DNA of 49,062 nucleotides from the NCBI GenBank assembly GCA_030693145.1, contig JAUYBI010000019.1, positions 1 to 49,062 on the forward strand, in the 5' to 3' direction. Every line of letters begins with the position of its first letter. The first letter of the stretch is position 1. The position numbers were made by a program, and so were the translations under genes. The notes under the pieces were generated by a model that was given only the letters and a program-made list of their open reading frames with translations, had not been told where the DNA came from and made no database searches. Positions 8,291-18,697 of this stretch are shown piece by piece. The DNA is from Candidatus Omnitrophota bacterium. GTDB taxonomy: Bacteria > Omnitrophota > Gorgyraeia > Gygaellales > Profunditerraquicolaceae.

Positions 8291-11200
8291 TGTTTCCTCC
8301 CTTTTTTATTGAAGATGATAACCGGGTAAAATCGCCTTTCCAGATTACATAAAATACAGGTAAAACAACTAACCCCATAATCATGGCGCTAAAAAGCCCA
8401 AAGATAATCGGAGCGGCATAACGTTTTAAAACCTCAGCGCCTATTCCGGTTGCCCACATTACCGGCATCAAACCCATAATATCCGCGGAACAGGTCATCA
8501 TTACCGGGCGAAGGGCGCGACTCGCGCCTTCAGAAACAACCGTATAAAGATCTTCCAGAGAAGTTATCTTGCCTTCCTTTTGTCTTTTCTCATAGGCTCC
8601 ATTTATAAAAGTAGTAATTAAAGCGCACAGTGCCGCGCCTATTCCCACAGCCTCCATCAGCCCAGCCCAGATAGCAATGGACATATTAAATCGCAAGAGA
8701 AAAACACTCCAGATTGCGCCCATCGCCGTAAAAGGCATCGCTAATAGAATAAGCAGGGTGGAACCAACAGACTTAAAATTGAAGTAATAAAGCAGAAAGA
8801 TGATCACGAGCGACATCGGAATAAATATACTTAAGCGTTTTTTTACCCGCTCCATATACTCATATTGGCCACTCCAGGTAATAGAATACCCAGCCGGCAT
8901 TTTCACATTTTCCTGCACTGCTTTTTTGGCATCGCGGACATAGCCACCGATGTCTCTATCTGCCACGTCCACATAAACATAACCTGAGAGCATGCCATTT
9001 TCATTTCTAATCATTGCCGGGCCCATAACGAGTTTTATCTGGGCAATCTGCTCCAATGGTATTTGAGCTCCGGACTTAGTGGGCACCAATACCCGCCTTA
9101 GCTTCTCAAGATCATCCCTTAGTTCTCGGGCATAACGTAAATTTATCGGGTAACGCTCCCTTCCCTCGACTGTAGTGCTGATGTTCTCGCCTCCAATCGC
9201 GGACATAATCACCATCTGCGCCTCTTCCACGCTTAAACCATAACGCGCAAGCTGAACGCGATTTAAATCAAAATCCACAAAATATCCACCAGCAGTCCTT
9301 TCCGCAAAGATACTGCGCGTGCCGGGGACTTTTTTTAAAACCATCTCTAAATGCTCACCGATCTTCTCTATCTCTTTTAAATCTGAACCAAATATTTTAA
9401 TCCCTACGGGAGTGCGCACGCCAGTAGTCAACATATCAATTCTTGCCTTTATCGGCATGGTCCAGGCATTGCTTACCCCGGGAAACTGCATCTTTTTATC
9501 CATCTGCGCGGTTAATTCTTCATAAGTAATCGCGCGTTTAATAAAAGGTAAGAAATTTCCAAAAACAGGAACCTTTCTCCATTTGCTTGTGGGTTTAAGT
9601 ATTACCGTGGTCTCCATCATGGAAAATGGAGCTGGGTCAGTAGAAGTTTCAGCTCTTCCCGCTTTACCAAAAACCCTTTCTACCTCCGGGAAACTCTTTA
9701 AAATCTTATCTTGTACTTGTAAGATTTTTTGAGTTTCAGTTACCGAAATACCGGGAAGAGTGGTAGGCATATAAAGGATACTGCCTTCATATAAAGGCGG
9801 CATAAACTCCGAACCTAATTTTAAAAACATAGGTATCGTCAAAACCAAAGCTAAAAGCAGCAATCCCACAGTGAGTTTGCGGTGTATGAATGCCCAAGCA
9901 AGTATCCTTCTGTGCCACTTGCTTAAGAAACGGGTGGCAAAATGGTCCTCTAAGGAACGCGGCTTGGTATTACGTAAAAATATCATTACTAACGCGGGAA
10001 CCAAAGTAATGGAAAGTATCGCGGCCAAAAATATGGTAAACATTTGGGTCGCTGCCATTGGCTTAAAAAGCCGGCCTTCTTGCCCTACCAGGCTAAATAG
10101 CGGAATAAAACCTACAACGGTAACCATCAGCGATGAGAAAATGGGAGGGCCTACCTCCTGCATTGCCGCGATCATTATCTGGCGCCTCTCGCCTTTAATT
10201 ATGCCTTCTTTTAATTCATTTAATTTGGTGTGCACGTTTTCTACCAACACTATACCTACATCCACCATATCTCCAACAGCAAGGATTATACCCATAATAG
10301 ACATGATATTCACGGTCAACCTCATCCCCAACATAGGTATGAAAGCAATCAAGGCCGCGGTGGGCAAAATTATGATTGGCATCATCGCTGAAGGGATATG
10401 CAAAAGGAAAAATATTATCATTACGGCAACAATCAGAAAATCCTCAATCAAAACCTCTTTAATCGTCTCTAAGGATTTTAGAATAAGTTCGCTGCGGTCA
10501 TAAGTTGTGACTATTTTTACTCCTTTAGGCAGGTTCGGCTCTATTTCTTTAATCTTCTCCTTCACCCTGTCGATTACCCGAAGAGCGCTTTCGCCCTGGC
10601 GCATCACCACAATTCCACCCACTACGTTTCCCCTGCCGTCAAGGTCCGCTACTCCCCGGCGAATATCCGAGCCAAGAGAAACATTGCCTATGTGTTTTAT
10701 TAAGATGGGCGTGCCAGTTTTATAGTCAGCTCCAACCACAATATTTTCTATATCCTTTACGGATTTGGCATAGCCGCGGCCGCGCACCATGTATTCTATG
10801 CCAGAGAACTCCAGTAATCGGCCTCCCACGTCATTATTGCCCTTGCGTATCGCTTCGACTACTTCGGTAATTGGTATTTTAAAAGCGAGCAGCTTGTTTG
10901 GCTCAACGTTTACCTGATATTGCCGCACAAAACCGCCGATGGGCGCGACTTCAGCTACGCCGGGAACACTCTGCAAATAATAACGTAAGTACCAGTCCTG
11001 AAAAGTACGCAAGTCCGCTAAAGAATTCTGGCCTGTCTCATCCACCAGGGCGTATTGAAATACCCATCCTACTCCGGTAGCATCCGGCCCCAGCTCAACC
11101 CGCACGCCTTCTGGGAGGCGAGACGTAATTTTGGAAAGATACTCCAAAACCCTTGACCTTGCCCAATAGATATCCGTGCCGTCTTCAAAAATAATATAAA

Positions 11201-11483
11201 CATAAGAAAAACCAAAATCGGAAAAACCGCGGATGGCTTTAACCTTTGGCGCGCCCAATAAAGATGTAACAATCGGATAGGTAACCTGATCTTCGATAAT
11301 ATCAGGGGAGCGATCCCAGCGGCTATAGATAATCACCTGGGTATCAGAAAGATCGGGTATAGCATCAAGCGGTAAACTCCTTAAAGCCAATACTCCGCCT
11401 AAAACTGCCACTGCCACCAAAATAAAAACGATAAACTTATTTTTGGCGCAATATGCAATTACTTTTTCAATAAAAGTTCTCAT
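8283..11483 (-). CDS. cusA: CusA-type heavy-metal RND efflux pump
   Basis: The 1066-residue protein is a full-length heavy-metal-efflux RND transporter, exporting Cu(I)/Ag(I) by proton exchange through CusB and CusC. The N-terminus (RSLPLDAIPDLSDTQVIIY) and the segment MPIKARIDMLTTGV, typical of the monovalent-metal CusA branch, are visible. Other conserved blocks are GDMVDVGIVLVENVH in TM4, and ENISTTVEGRERYPI. Two sets of six membrane helices frame two large periplasmic regions. An 80-base gap before the gene is filled by a palindromic repeat that runs right up to the ATG, and no good Shine-Dalgarno is visible there. Confidence 0.95.
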   Translation of the reverse strand: MRTFIEKVIAYCAKNKFIVFILVAVAVLGGVLALRSLPLDAIPDLSDTQVIIYSRWDRSPDIIEDQVTYPIVTSLLGAPKVKAIRGFSDFGFSYVYIIFEDGTDIYWARSRVLEYLSKITSRLPEGVRVELGPDATGVGWVFQYALVDETGQNSLADLRTFQDWYLRYYLQSVPGVAEVAPIGGFVRQYQVNVEPNKLLAFKIPITEVVEAIRKGNNDVGGRLLEFSGIEYMVRGRGYAKSVKDIENIVVGADYKTGTPILIKHIGNVSLGSDIRRGVADLDGRGNVVGGIVVMRQGESALRVIDRVKEKIKEIEPNLPKGVKIVTTYDRSELILKSLETIKEVLIEDFLIVAVMIIFFLLHIPSAMMPIIILPTAALIAFIPMLGMRLTVNIMSIMGIILAVGDMVDVGIVLVENVHTKLNELKEGIIKGERRQIMIAAMQEVGPPIFSSLMVTVVGFIPLFSLVGQEGRLFKPMAATQMFTIFLAAILSITLVPALVMIFLRNTKPRSLEDHFATRFLSKWHRRILAWAFIHRKLTVGLLLLALVLTIPMFLKLGSEFMPPLYEGSILYMPTTLPGISVTETQKILQVQDKILKSFPEVERVFGKAGRAETSTDPAPFSMMETTVILKPTSKWRKVPVFGNFLPFIKRAITYEELTAQMDKKMQFPGVSNAWTMPIKARIDMLTTGVRTPVGIKIFGSDLKEIEKIGEHLEMVLKKVPGTRSIFAERTAGGYFVDFDLNRVQLARYGLSVEEAQMVIMSAIGGENISTTVEGRERYPINLRYARELRDDLEKLRRVLVPTKSGAQIPLEQIAQIKLVMGPAMIRNENGMLSGYVYVDVADRDIGGYVRDAKKAVQENVKMPAGYSITWSGQYEYMERVKKRLSIFIPMSLVIIFLLYYFNFKSVGSTLLILLAMPFTAMGAIWSVFLLRFNMSIAIWAGLMEAVGIGAALCALITTFINGAYEKRQKEGKITSLEDLYTVVSEGASRALRPVMMTCSADIMGLMPVMWATGIGAEVLKRYAAPIIFGLFSAMIMGLVVLPVFYVIWKGDFTRLSSSIKKGGNNA

Positions 11484-11544
11484 GGTTCGACTCGTTTCCC
11501 TCGCTCACCATGACCCTGAGCAAACATAGTGCGTCGAAGGGTCA
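11484..11544. repeat. GGTTCGAC/GTCGAA palindromic repeat between cusB and cusA
   Basis: The plus strand shows ggttcgactcg, cgctcaccatgaccctgagc and gcgtcgaagggtca. The same vocabulary occurs at 44002-44099 and in part at 30802-30822. It occupies nearly all of the cusB-cusA gap and abuts the cusA start codon. Confidence 0.7.
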
Positions 11545-11563
11545 TAACTTGTCCTTACCTATA

Positions 11564-12625
11564 TTATTGCCCGTGCTTGTGCGCTTCACCACTAATCGCG
11601 GATTTAAGCCTGCTTTCGGAATCGATAAAGAAGTTACCAGAAGTAACCACCAGGTCTCCCTCATCCAAACCATCCAATACCTCATAATATCTGCCTGCTT
11701 TATGGCCTAAAGTTACCTTGCGCGAGGCGAAATACCCATCGGCTAAAGCTATAAAAACTATTCTTCGCTCACCGGTATCCATTACCGCCTCTTCCGGCAC
11801 AGCTAATTTTTCTCCCATCTCCACTTTAATCTTGGCATTCACAAACATCTCGGGTTTAAGTTTGTTCTCTATATTCTTTATTTTTGCCCTTACATTTATT
11901 GAACGTGTATTAGGATCTAATACCGGCGTAATAGAAACTACTTCTCCCTGAAAAACATCCCCCGGATAGGCCACAGAGTCTATCTCGATGATTTGGCCAA
12001 CTTTTACCAATCCCACTTCATATTCATAGATAGTGATATAAACCCACACTATATCTTCTTCGGGCAGGTAAAGACTGGAATCAGCCTTACTGTGGAGAGA
12101 CAATTCTTCAATCTCTGCCTTACTCATTCCCAGAAGCAAAAGTTTTCTTTTTGCCGCTTCGGCTAATGATTTCATCTGTTCTTTGATTAATGCCAGCTTG
12201 CTGTCTTTGGTATTTTCCTGCGCCTTCAGCGCTTCGATATGTTCTTGCTGGGCAACATATAATTCCGGGTCATAGGCAATCCTGCCTACGGTGTTGACTT
12301 CCTTAACCAATTTTCTTTTCTGGATTGTTTCTTTTTGAACGCCGATAAACTGCTGGCGTTCGGCGCTAATCTGAATACCGCCCGGCTCCATTTCCTTTTC
12401 TATTTCTTGCGCCACTTCTTTTTTTACGAGTTTCATCCCGCAGATAGCACAATCACCAGGTTTATCCGAGGTATAGCCGGGATGCATGGGACAGTAATAT
12501 ATATCTTTCTGAGAACTTAAGGTATGGCCTTTATGCGCCTGAAATTGAGAACTTAAAATAAAACCTAACACCAGCGCAGCTATAGATATACCGATAACAA
12601 TGATAAAAATATTTTTTCTCTTCAT
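11564..12625 (-). CDS. cusB: CusB-type membrane fusion protein with heavy-metal-binding domain
   Basis: The 353-residue protein has an N-terminal signal anchor (about 5-26). It continues with a heavy-metal-binding domain, YYCPMHPGYTSDKPGDCAIC followed by GMKLV, at about residues 43-67. The periplasmic adaptor body follows, with hairpin helices (about 120-180), lipoyl/beta-barrel segments (VYITIYEYEVGLVKVGQ, PVLDPNTRSINVRAKI) and the membrane-proximal end (GLDEGDLVVTSGNFF). It bridges CusA and the outer-membrane factor and may hand Cu(I) to the pump. It overlaps cusC by four bases. Confidence 0.93.
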   Translation of the reverse strand: MKRKNIFIIVIGISIAALVLGFILSSQFQAHKGHTLSSQKDIYYCPMHPGYTSDKPGDCAICGMKLVKKEVAQEIEKEMEPGGIQISAERQQFIGVQKETIQKRKLVKEVNTVGRIAYDPELYVAQQEHIEALKAQENTKDSKLALIKEQMKSLAEAAKRKLLLLGMSKAEIEELSLHSKADSSLYLPEEDIVWVYITIYEYEVGLVKVGQIIEIDSVAYPGDVFQGEVVSITPVLDPNTRSINVRAKIKNIENKLKPEMFVNAKIKVEMGEKLAVPEEAVMDTGERRIVFIALADGYFASRKVTLGHKAGRYYEVLDGLDEGDLVVTSGNFFIDSESRLKSAISGEAHKHGQ

Positions 12626-13887
12626 TTTTTCACCTCTCTCAAATCGATACCTACTGTGCGTTCCAAATCGGCTAAGTTCATATTGTATTCTACTAAGGCT
12701 TTATAATATTCCATTTTTGTCTCAATTAACGACCTCTGGTTATCTAAAAGCAGCATAAAATCTCCTTTTCCTGAGGAAAAAGCTGCTAAAGAACTAGCGA
12801 TAGAACTTTCCAATATCGGTATGAGATTTGTTTTAGAGAGATTAATTCTATTCTTGGCAATTTCTATTCTTGTGGCTAAATCCTTGGTCTCTGAAAAGGC
12901 CTTATTCTGCATTGCTTTATAAGCAGCCTCTGCTTCTTCCAAGTTGGCGATTGCCTCTTTTACTTCATAGCGCTGCTTGGTCCAGAACCATAAAGGCACG
13001 GTAAAAGACAGCATGAGGTCCCAGGGGCCGATAGTACCGGCGGTAATACCGCGCTGAACAATACCGGTCATCATATCCGGGAAGAAACTACGTTTGGCCA
13101 GGCTCTTGGCATATCTGTTTTTCTCTATGGCATAAGAAAAAATAATCAATTCCGGCTGGTTCAGAAGCGTGGCCTGATAAAGTGATTTGATCTCTTGGTG
13201 AAAATAAGCTTCTTCGGCCAAATCAGGCATACCTAAAGTTGCTTCAGGGCCTCTATTAAGCAAGGTATTTAGGCGAGTCTCCTTTACCTTTCTCTCTTCT
13301 CTAAGATTTATAATAACATTGCTTAGCCTGGCAATCTCTAAATTTAACTTAAACAGCTCTTCTTGGGTCATCTCGCCTACCGCGTATTTTACCTCTGCAG
13401 CCTTAGTAATGCTTTTTAACAAGGTTAAGCTTTGCTCATTCAGCTCTATTTCTTTATTATTCATAAACAAATCATAATAGGCGTTTTTGACGGCATTGAT
13501 TACCACAAGCTCTTTTTGTTTGTATTCAGCCGCGAACATCTGCGATTCTACTAAAGCGATTTTTCCCTTTAAAGATAATTTTCCAAACCAAGGAATCGCC
13601 TGATTTATGGAAAGCATTCTGTCTTCGGCCATGGTCTTATTTAATTTCAGTGTGCCCCGGGGAATCTTTTCAGAAGTAAAGCCTATTGAGGGGTTTTCTA
13701 ATGATTTTGCCTGTGGGATTCTTGCTTTTGCCGCTATATAGCGCGACTTTGCCGCTAGAATCTCCGGGTTATTCTCTTTGGCTTCTTTAATTAACCCGCC
13801 TAAATCTAACGGTTCCGCAGAATAGAGCAAAGCGGTATTAAAGAGAGATACCGCTGCTAGAAATATAATAAAAACCTTTCTTGCCAT
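12622..13887 (-). CDS. cusC: CusC/TolC-family outer membrane efflux protein
   Basis: The 421-residue protein has a signal peptide (about 1-24) and two repeats of the outer-membrane-efflux-protein fold with long coiled-coil helices (for example NNKEIELNEQSLTLLKSI, and RIEIAKNRINLSKTNLIPIL). It forms the outer-membrane exit duct for the CusBA complex. The gene starts three bases after csoR and overlaps cusB by four. No lipobox cysteine is visible after the signal, unlike E. coli CusC. Confidence 0.9.
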   Translation of the reverse strand: MARKVFIIFLAAVSLFNTALLYSAEPLDLGGLIKEAKENNPEILAAKSRYIAAKARIPQAKSLENPSIGFTSEKIPRGTLKLNKTMAEDRMLSINQAIPWFGKLSLKGKIALVESQMFAAEYKQKELVVINAVKNAYYDLFMNNKEIELNEQSLTLLKSITKAAEVKYAVGEMTQEELFKLNLEIARLSNVIINLREERKVKETRLNTLLNRGPEATLGMPDLAEEAYFHQEIKSLYQATLLNQPELIIFSYAIEKNRYAKSLAKRSFFPDMMTGIVQRGITAGTIGPWDLMLSFTVPLWFWTKQRYEVKEAIANLEEAEAAYKAMQNKAFSETKDLATRIEIAKNRINLSKTNLIPILESSIASSLAAFSSGKGDFMLLLDNQRSLIETKMEYYKALVEYNMNLADLERTVGIDLREVKK

Positions 13888-13890
13888 TCC

Positions 13891-14175
13891 TTAGTCCGCC
13901 TTTCGAAATCTTGAGACTAACTCCACAACTTCGGCAATCTTCTTCTGCTTCTCAGTTTCGGATTTTCCTTTGAGCGCCTGCACCACGCAGCCATCAATAT
14001 GTTTTTTAAATATTTCGTCTTCTACCCTATGCAATGCACCGATAATTGAATGGATCTGAGTAATAATATCCACGCAGTAGCGTTTCTCCTTAATCATTTT
14101 CTGGATCCCGCGGACCTGGCCTTCAATTTTTTTTAGGAATTCTAATTGTTCTTCATGGGTAGTAGATTGTTTCAT
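13891..14175 (-). CDS. csoR: CsoR-family copper-sensing repressor
   Basis: This 94-residue all-helical DUF156 protein carries Cys34, His59 and Cys63 in RYCVDIITQIHS and KKHIDGCV. This Cys-His-Cys set matches Cu(I)-binding CsoR (Cys36/His61/Cys65 in M. tuberculosis), not the His-rich RcnR set. It is the first gene of the copper operon and probably represses it until Cu(I) binds. The promoter upstream contains a G/C-tract element between its -35 and -10. Confidence 0.92.
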   Translation of the reverse strand: MKQSTTHEEQLEFLKKIEGQVRGIQKMIKEKRYCVDIITQIHSIIGALHRVEDEIFKKHIDGCVVQALKGKSETEKQKKIAEVVELVSRFRKAD

Positions 14176-14197
14176 TTCCTCACCTCTCTCAATCTTA

Positions 14198-14227
14198 AGT
14201 ATACCATACCCCCCTACCCTATGTCAA
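14198..14227 (-). promoter_or_regulatory. csoR-cus promoter with candidate CsoR operator in the spacer
   Basis: On the minus strand TTGACA (14222-14227) and TATACT (14198-14203) are separated by 18 bases. The spacer reads tagggtaggggggtatgg. CsoR operators are G/C-tract elements framed by TAC/GTA, and this spacer has tracts of that type but is not a clean palindrome. A repressor bound here would block RNA polymerase directly. Confidence 0.65.
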
Positions 14228-14261
14228 GATAAAAAAATAAAAATTTTTACCCAGCTTGGTA

Positions 14262-14441
14262 TTAACCAAAAAACTTATCACCCTTAGCCCAATTCTCGCC
14301 GCTTATTTCATCAATCACCAGATACAAGCTCTCTTTAGGCTTTCCGGCGACTTTTAACAAGGTATCCGAAAATTCCGCAGCGATCTTTTCCTTCTGATCC
14401 CTAGTAAGTTTCCCGACTAATTTTAAATTTATATAAGGCAT
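14262..14441 (-). CDS. 4-oxalocrotonate tautomerase family protein (59 residues)
   Basis: The frame encodes MPYINLKLVGKLTRDQKEKI and continues to KGDKFFG. Pro2, exposed after Met removal, is the catalytic base of this family, and the length of about 60 residues is typical. A strong AGGAGGTGAG lies just ahead of the ATG. It follows metW after a GTTTAAAC palindrome and could be the last gene of the sulfur cluster; its substrate is unknown. Confidence 0.85.
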   Translation of the reverse strand: MPYINLKLVGKLTRDQKEKIAAEFSDTLLKVAGKPKESLYLVIDEISGENWAKGDKFFG

Positions 14442-14459
14442 TTCTCACCTCCTCTAGCA

Positions 14460-14499
14460 GTTTATAGTAGGTGAGGTTTAAACCTCACCTACTATAAAC
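14460..14499. repeat. perfect 40-bp GTTTAAAC palindrome
   Basis: The perfect inverted repeat has arms gtttatagtaggtgagg and its complement, centred on tttaaa. It lies between metW and the tautomerase gene and could form a strong hairpin in the transcript. Confidence 0.8.
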
Positions 14500-14522
14500 T
14501 TTTAACGAATAAAATATTACCG

Positions 14523-15116
14523 CTACTTTGAAATTAAAAATATCCCTACCTGCGCGAATAAATTACGTAAAAATAAAACCTTGTGGTTCTGCCCGATACA
14601 AACCCTGCGCTGGATATTAATCTTTTTGGCGCGGCAATACTTTTTAAAATCAAGAATGCTTAAAAAATGCAGGTTCGGGGTTTCATACCACTGGTAGGGA
14701 AGCGCTTCGGTGACCGGAGCCTTGCCCTGAAAAAACATCTGTAATCTTGATTTATAATAAGCAAAATTAGGAAACCCTGCAATTACCTTTTTGCCCACGC
14801 GCAAGGCATCAGTAAGCACCTTGTCCACATGGAGAATCTGCTGCATACTTTGATTAAGCACCACATAATCAAAAGATTTATCGCTGAATTCAGCAAGGCC
14901 GCTATCAATATCACCGTGGAAAACATTTAAACCTTTGGCTACACACTTATAGATTGCCTGATCATCAATTTCAATACCCTGCCCGTGAATCTTTTTTTCT
15001 TTAATCAAAAGATACAAAAGATCCCCCGGGCCACAGCCTAAATCTAAAACTGTGGATTTCGATTCGATTAAATCCGATATAACTCTATGGTCCAGTTGAA
15101 TATTCTTACGCGCCAT
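14523..15116 (-). CDS. metW: MetW, methionine biosynthesis methyltransferase-like protein
   Basis: MetW is an SAM-fold protein that accompanies MetX and is needed for, or enhances, homoserine acetylation in several bacteria. The product has VLDLGCGPGDLLYLL (SAM motif I), GIEIDD, HGDIDSGL and the MetW-like segment VLNQSMQQI followed by GFPNFAYYKSRL. A GAGGTG Shine-Dalgarno sits ten bases before the ATG at 15116; a GTG at 15122 is in frame but too close. It overlaps the 3' end of metX by about ten bases. Confidence 0.93.
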   Translation of the reverse strand: MARKNIQLDHRVISDLIESKSTVLDLGCGPGDLLYLLIKEKKIHGQGIEIDDQAIYKCVAKGLNVFHGDIDSGLAEFSDKSFDYVVLNQSMQQILHVDKVLTDALRVGKKVIAGFPNFAYYKSRLQMFFQGKAPVTEALPYQWYETPNLHFLSILDFKKYCRAKKINIQRRVCIGQNHKVLFLRNLFAQVGIFLISK

Positions 15117-16266
15117 ATTCACCGGTCACCTCATAAGCATAAAATACTTTTTTAAGAAAATGTTTGATCAAGTGTGATTCTTCCTCAACCTCAAGGAGAA
15201 AAGCATCATGCCCATAAGTTGAATCAATCTCACAGTAAGTGGTCTCCACTCCCGCAAGTTTACAGGCCTTGACAATCTCTTTGGATTGATACGCCGGATA
15301 CAACCAATCAGATTTGAAAGAAATAACTAAAACTTTTACTTTGGTGCCCCGCAAAACCTCCTCGAAACGCCGGCCTCCGGAAGCATCAAAATTATCCATG
15401 GCCTTGGTAATATAAAGATACGAGTTCGCGTCAAAGCGCTTCACGAAATTATCGCCGCGATAACGCAAATACCCCTCCACTTCAAAATCAGCGGTAAATT
15501 TAAATGGTTCGGCGCTGCCTTTTTTTTGGCGGCCAAATTTATCAGCCATTGAACTATCGCTCATATAGGTTATATGGCCGATCATTCTGGCTACGGCTAA
15601 TCCCTTTGAAGGAGGCGGGCCGTCATAATAGTTACCGGATTTCCAGTGCGTATCAGCCATAATTGACTGCCTGCCCACTTCATTAAAAGCAATCTGCTGC
15701 GGAGAATGCTTAATGGTTGTGGCAATCGGCACCGCGCTGCGTAAATTATGCGGATAATTCACTAACCAGGATAAAACCTGCTGTCCGCCCATTGACCCGC
15801 CAACCACTGCCAGTAATTTTTCTATACCCAAGTGGTCAATCAAACGCTTCTGGGCATTAACTATGTCATTAACCGTAACCAGCGGGAAATCCAAAGCATA
15901 AGGTTTAGATGTTTTAGGATTAATACTTGCCGGCCCGGTTGAACCTTTACATCCTCCAAGTATATTCGAACAAATAATAAAATATTTTTCCGTATCCATT
16001 GCTTTTCCCGGGCCAATAAACGCATCCCACCAACCGGTATTATCTTCATGCTCATGCGCACCGGCTGCGTGCGCATCACCGGAAAGGGCATGCACTATAA
16101 GTATAGCGTTGGTTTTCTCTGGATTTAAAGTGCCGTAAGTTTCATAAGCCAAAGTGACCGGGCCAAACTTCTCCCCGTTCTCAAGCTTAAGGGTATCAAA
16201 AGTAAAAACTTGAGCCTGCACAATGCCAACTTTATTATTTTGAATTATTTTATTTTCTTTATTCAT
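15106..16266 (-). CDS. metX: homoserine O-acetyltransferase MetX
   Basis: This alpha/beta-hydrolase enzyme transfers acetyl from acetyl-CoA to homoserine, making the substrate of MetY. The nucleophile elbow GGSMGGQQVLSW, the acid and histidine block (STYGHDAFLLE) and LSGDAHAAG are present. The open frame continues upstream to 16305, but those 13 extra codons are a palindromic repeat read in frame (MQVTFKRHLL), and AGAAG precedes the ATG at 16266, which gives a normal family N-terminus. It is followed by metW with an overlap. Confidence 0.95.
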   Translation of the reverse strand: MNKENKIIQNNKVGIVQAQVFTFDTLKLENGEKFGPVTLAYETYGTLNPEKTNAILIVHALSGDAHAAGAHEHEDNTGWWDAFIGPGKAMDTEKYFIICSNILGGCKGSTGPASINPKTSKPYALDFPLVTVNDIVNAQKRLIDHLGIEKLLAVVGGSMGGQQVLSWLVNYPHNLRSAVPIATTIKHSPQQIAFNEVGRQSIMADTHWKSGNYYDGPPPSKGLAVARMIGHITYMSDSSMADKFGRQKKGSAEPFKFTADFEVEGYLRYRGDNFVKRFDANSYLYITKAMDNFDASGGRRFEEVLRGTKVKVLVISFKSDWLYPAYQSKEIVKACKLAGVETTYCEIDSTYGHDAFLLEVEEESHLIKHFLKKVFYAYEVTGEYGA

Positions 16267-16277
16267 TCTTCTACTTA

Positions 16278-16303
16278 GCAGGTGACGTTTAAACGTCACC
16301 TGC
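16278..16303. repeat. perfect 26-bp GTTTAAAC-family palindrome upstream of metX
   Basis: The arms are gcaggtgacgttt and its complement. The palindrome contributes an ATG and 13 open codons ahead of the likely metX start. Confidence 0.8.
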
Positions 16304-16326
16304 ACCTATGGATAACTTCTCTCTCA

Positions 16327-17262
16327 TTATACTCTTACCTCTTGGAAAAGCCAGGTACTCAGATACCGCTCTCCGGTATCAGGAAGAATAACCACAATAA
16401 CTTTTCCCTTATTTTCCTTACGCTTAGCTACCTCTAATGCCGCCCATAAAGCCGCGCCGCTGGAAATTCCGGCTAATATCCCCTCCAGTTTCGCCAAACT
16501 CCGGGCAGTTTCTCCGGAGTCATCATTAGTAACCCGGATAACCTCATCAATGACCTTGCGGTTTAAAACCTGCGGAATAAATCCCGCGCCGATCCCCTGA
16601 ATCTTATGCGCACCCGGAGCGCCTCCGGATAAAACCGGCGAAGCATCGGGTTCAACCGCAATCGCCTTAAAGCTTGGTTTTCTTTTTTTGATCACTTCAG
16701 AGACGCCAGTAATGGTCCCGCCTGTGCCAACTCCAGATATAAGAATATCAACTTTACCGTCAGTATCATTCCAAATCTCTTCGGCAGTGGTTTTACGATG
16801 AATTTCAGGATTTGCCGGGTTATTAAACTGCTGGAGTATAATCGCATTAGGAGTTTCTTTAAGCAGCTCCTCAGCTTTTTTTACCGCCCCCTTCATTCCT
16901 TCTACGCCCGGAGTCAAAACTAACTGCGCTCCGAAAATCGCCAAAAGCTGTCTTCTTTCTATGCTCATCGTATCCGGCATAGTCAGAATTAACTTATAAC
17001 CTTTGGCTGCGGCAACAAAAGCTAAAGCAATTCCCGTATTACCACTGGTCGGCTCAATGATCGAGGTATTTTTTTTAAGCAAGCCTCTTTTCTCCGCATC
17101 CTCAATCATCGCCGTTCCGATCCTATCTTTTACGCTCGATAGCGGATTAAAAGATTCTAATTTAACCAGCAAGGTTACCCCCAAACCTTCTCCCATACGG
17201 TTAAGCTTGACTAACGGGGTATTCCCAACCGTTTTAGTGATATCAGAAAATATTTTTCCCAT
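16327..17262 (-). CDS. cysK: O-acetylserine (thiol) lyase, cysteine synthase CysK
   Basis: CysK makes cysteine from O-acetylserine and sulfide using PLP. Visible motifs are [11 protein letters not shown] (PLP lysine), [19 protein letters not shown], the PLP-phosphate loop [10 protein letters not shown], and [12 protein letters not shown]. The start at 17262 has GGGAGGAAGTT ahead of it and gives [20 protein letters not shown], a standard N-terminus. The upstream in-frame codons to 17307 come from a repeat arm. No serine acetyltransferase is in the window. It lies between metY and metX in the sulfur cluster. Confidence 0.95.
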   Translation of the reverse strand: MGKIFSDITKTVGNTPLVKLNRMGEGLGVTLLVKLESFNPLSSVKDRIGTAMIEDAEKRGLLKKNTSIIEPTSGNTGIALAFVAAAKGYKLILTMPDTMSIERRQLLAIFGAQLVLTPGVEGMKGAVKKAEELLKETPNAIILQQFNNPANPEIHRKTTAEEIWNDTDGKVDILISGVGTGGTITGVSEVIKKRKPSFKAIAVEPDASPVLSGGAPGAHKIQGIGAGFIPQVLNRKVIDEVIRVTNDDSGETARSLAKLEGILAGISSGAALWAALEVAKRKENKGKVIVVILPDTGERYLSTWLFQEVRV

Positions 17263-17283
17263 AACTTCCTCCCATGAATGAAC

Positions 17284-17344
17284 AAAGGGGACGTTTCTAT
17301 TTTTCAACCCAGCTAAACGACGGAAAAATAGAAACGGTCCCTTT
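17284..17344. repeat. inverted repeat, GGGACG(G)TTTCTATTTTT type, without nested palindrome
   Basis: Arms of 21 bases at 17284-17304 and 17324-17344 are near-perfect complements around a 19-base loop. The arm is the same that frames the composite repeats at 44882-44964 and elsewhere, but the loop here lacks the GTTTAAAC palindrome, so it looks like an unoccupied copy. Confidence 0.75.
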
Positions 17345-17356
17345 ATTTTTCATATT

Positions 17357-18697
<1,341 letters not shown>

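Noticed and set aside
9871-10503. 210-codon open frame on the plus strand
   Set aside because: It lies wholly antisense to cusA, lacks family motifs and is a codon-usage shadow of the RND gene.
16267-16326. SAM-responsive riboswitch ahead of metX
   Set aside because: The gap is only about 60 bases, mostly a palindromic repeat, with no room for an aptamer; no S-box features were seen ahead of the Rrf2 gene either.
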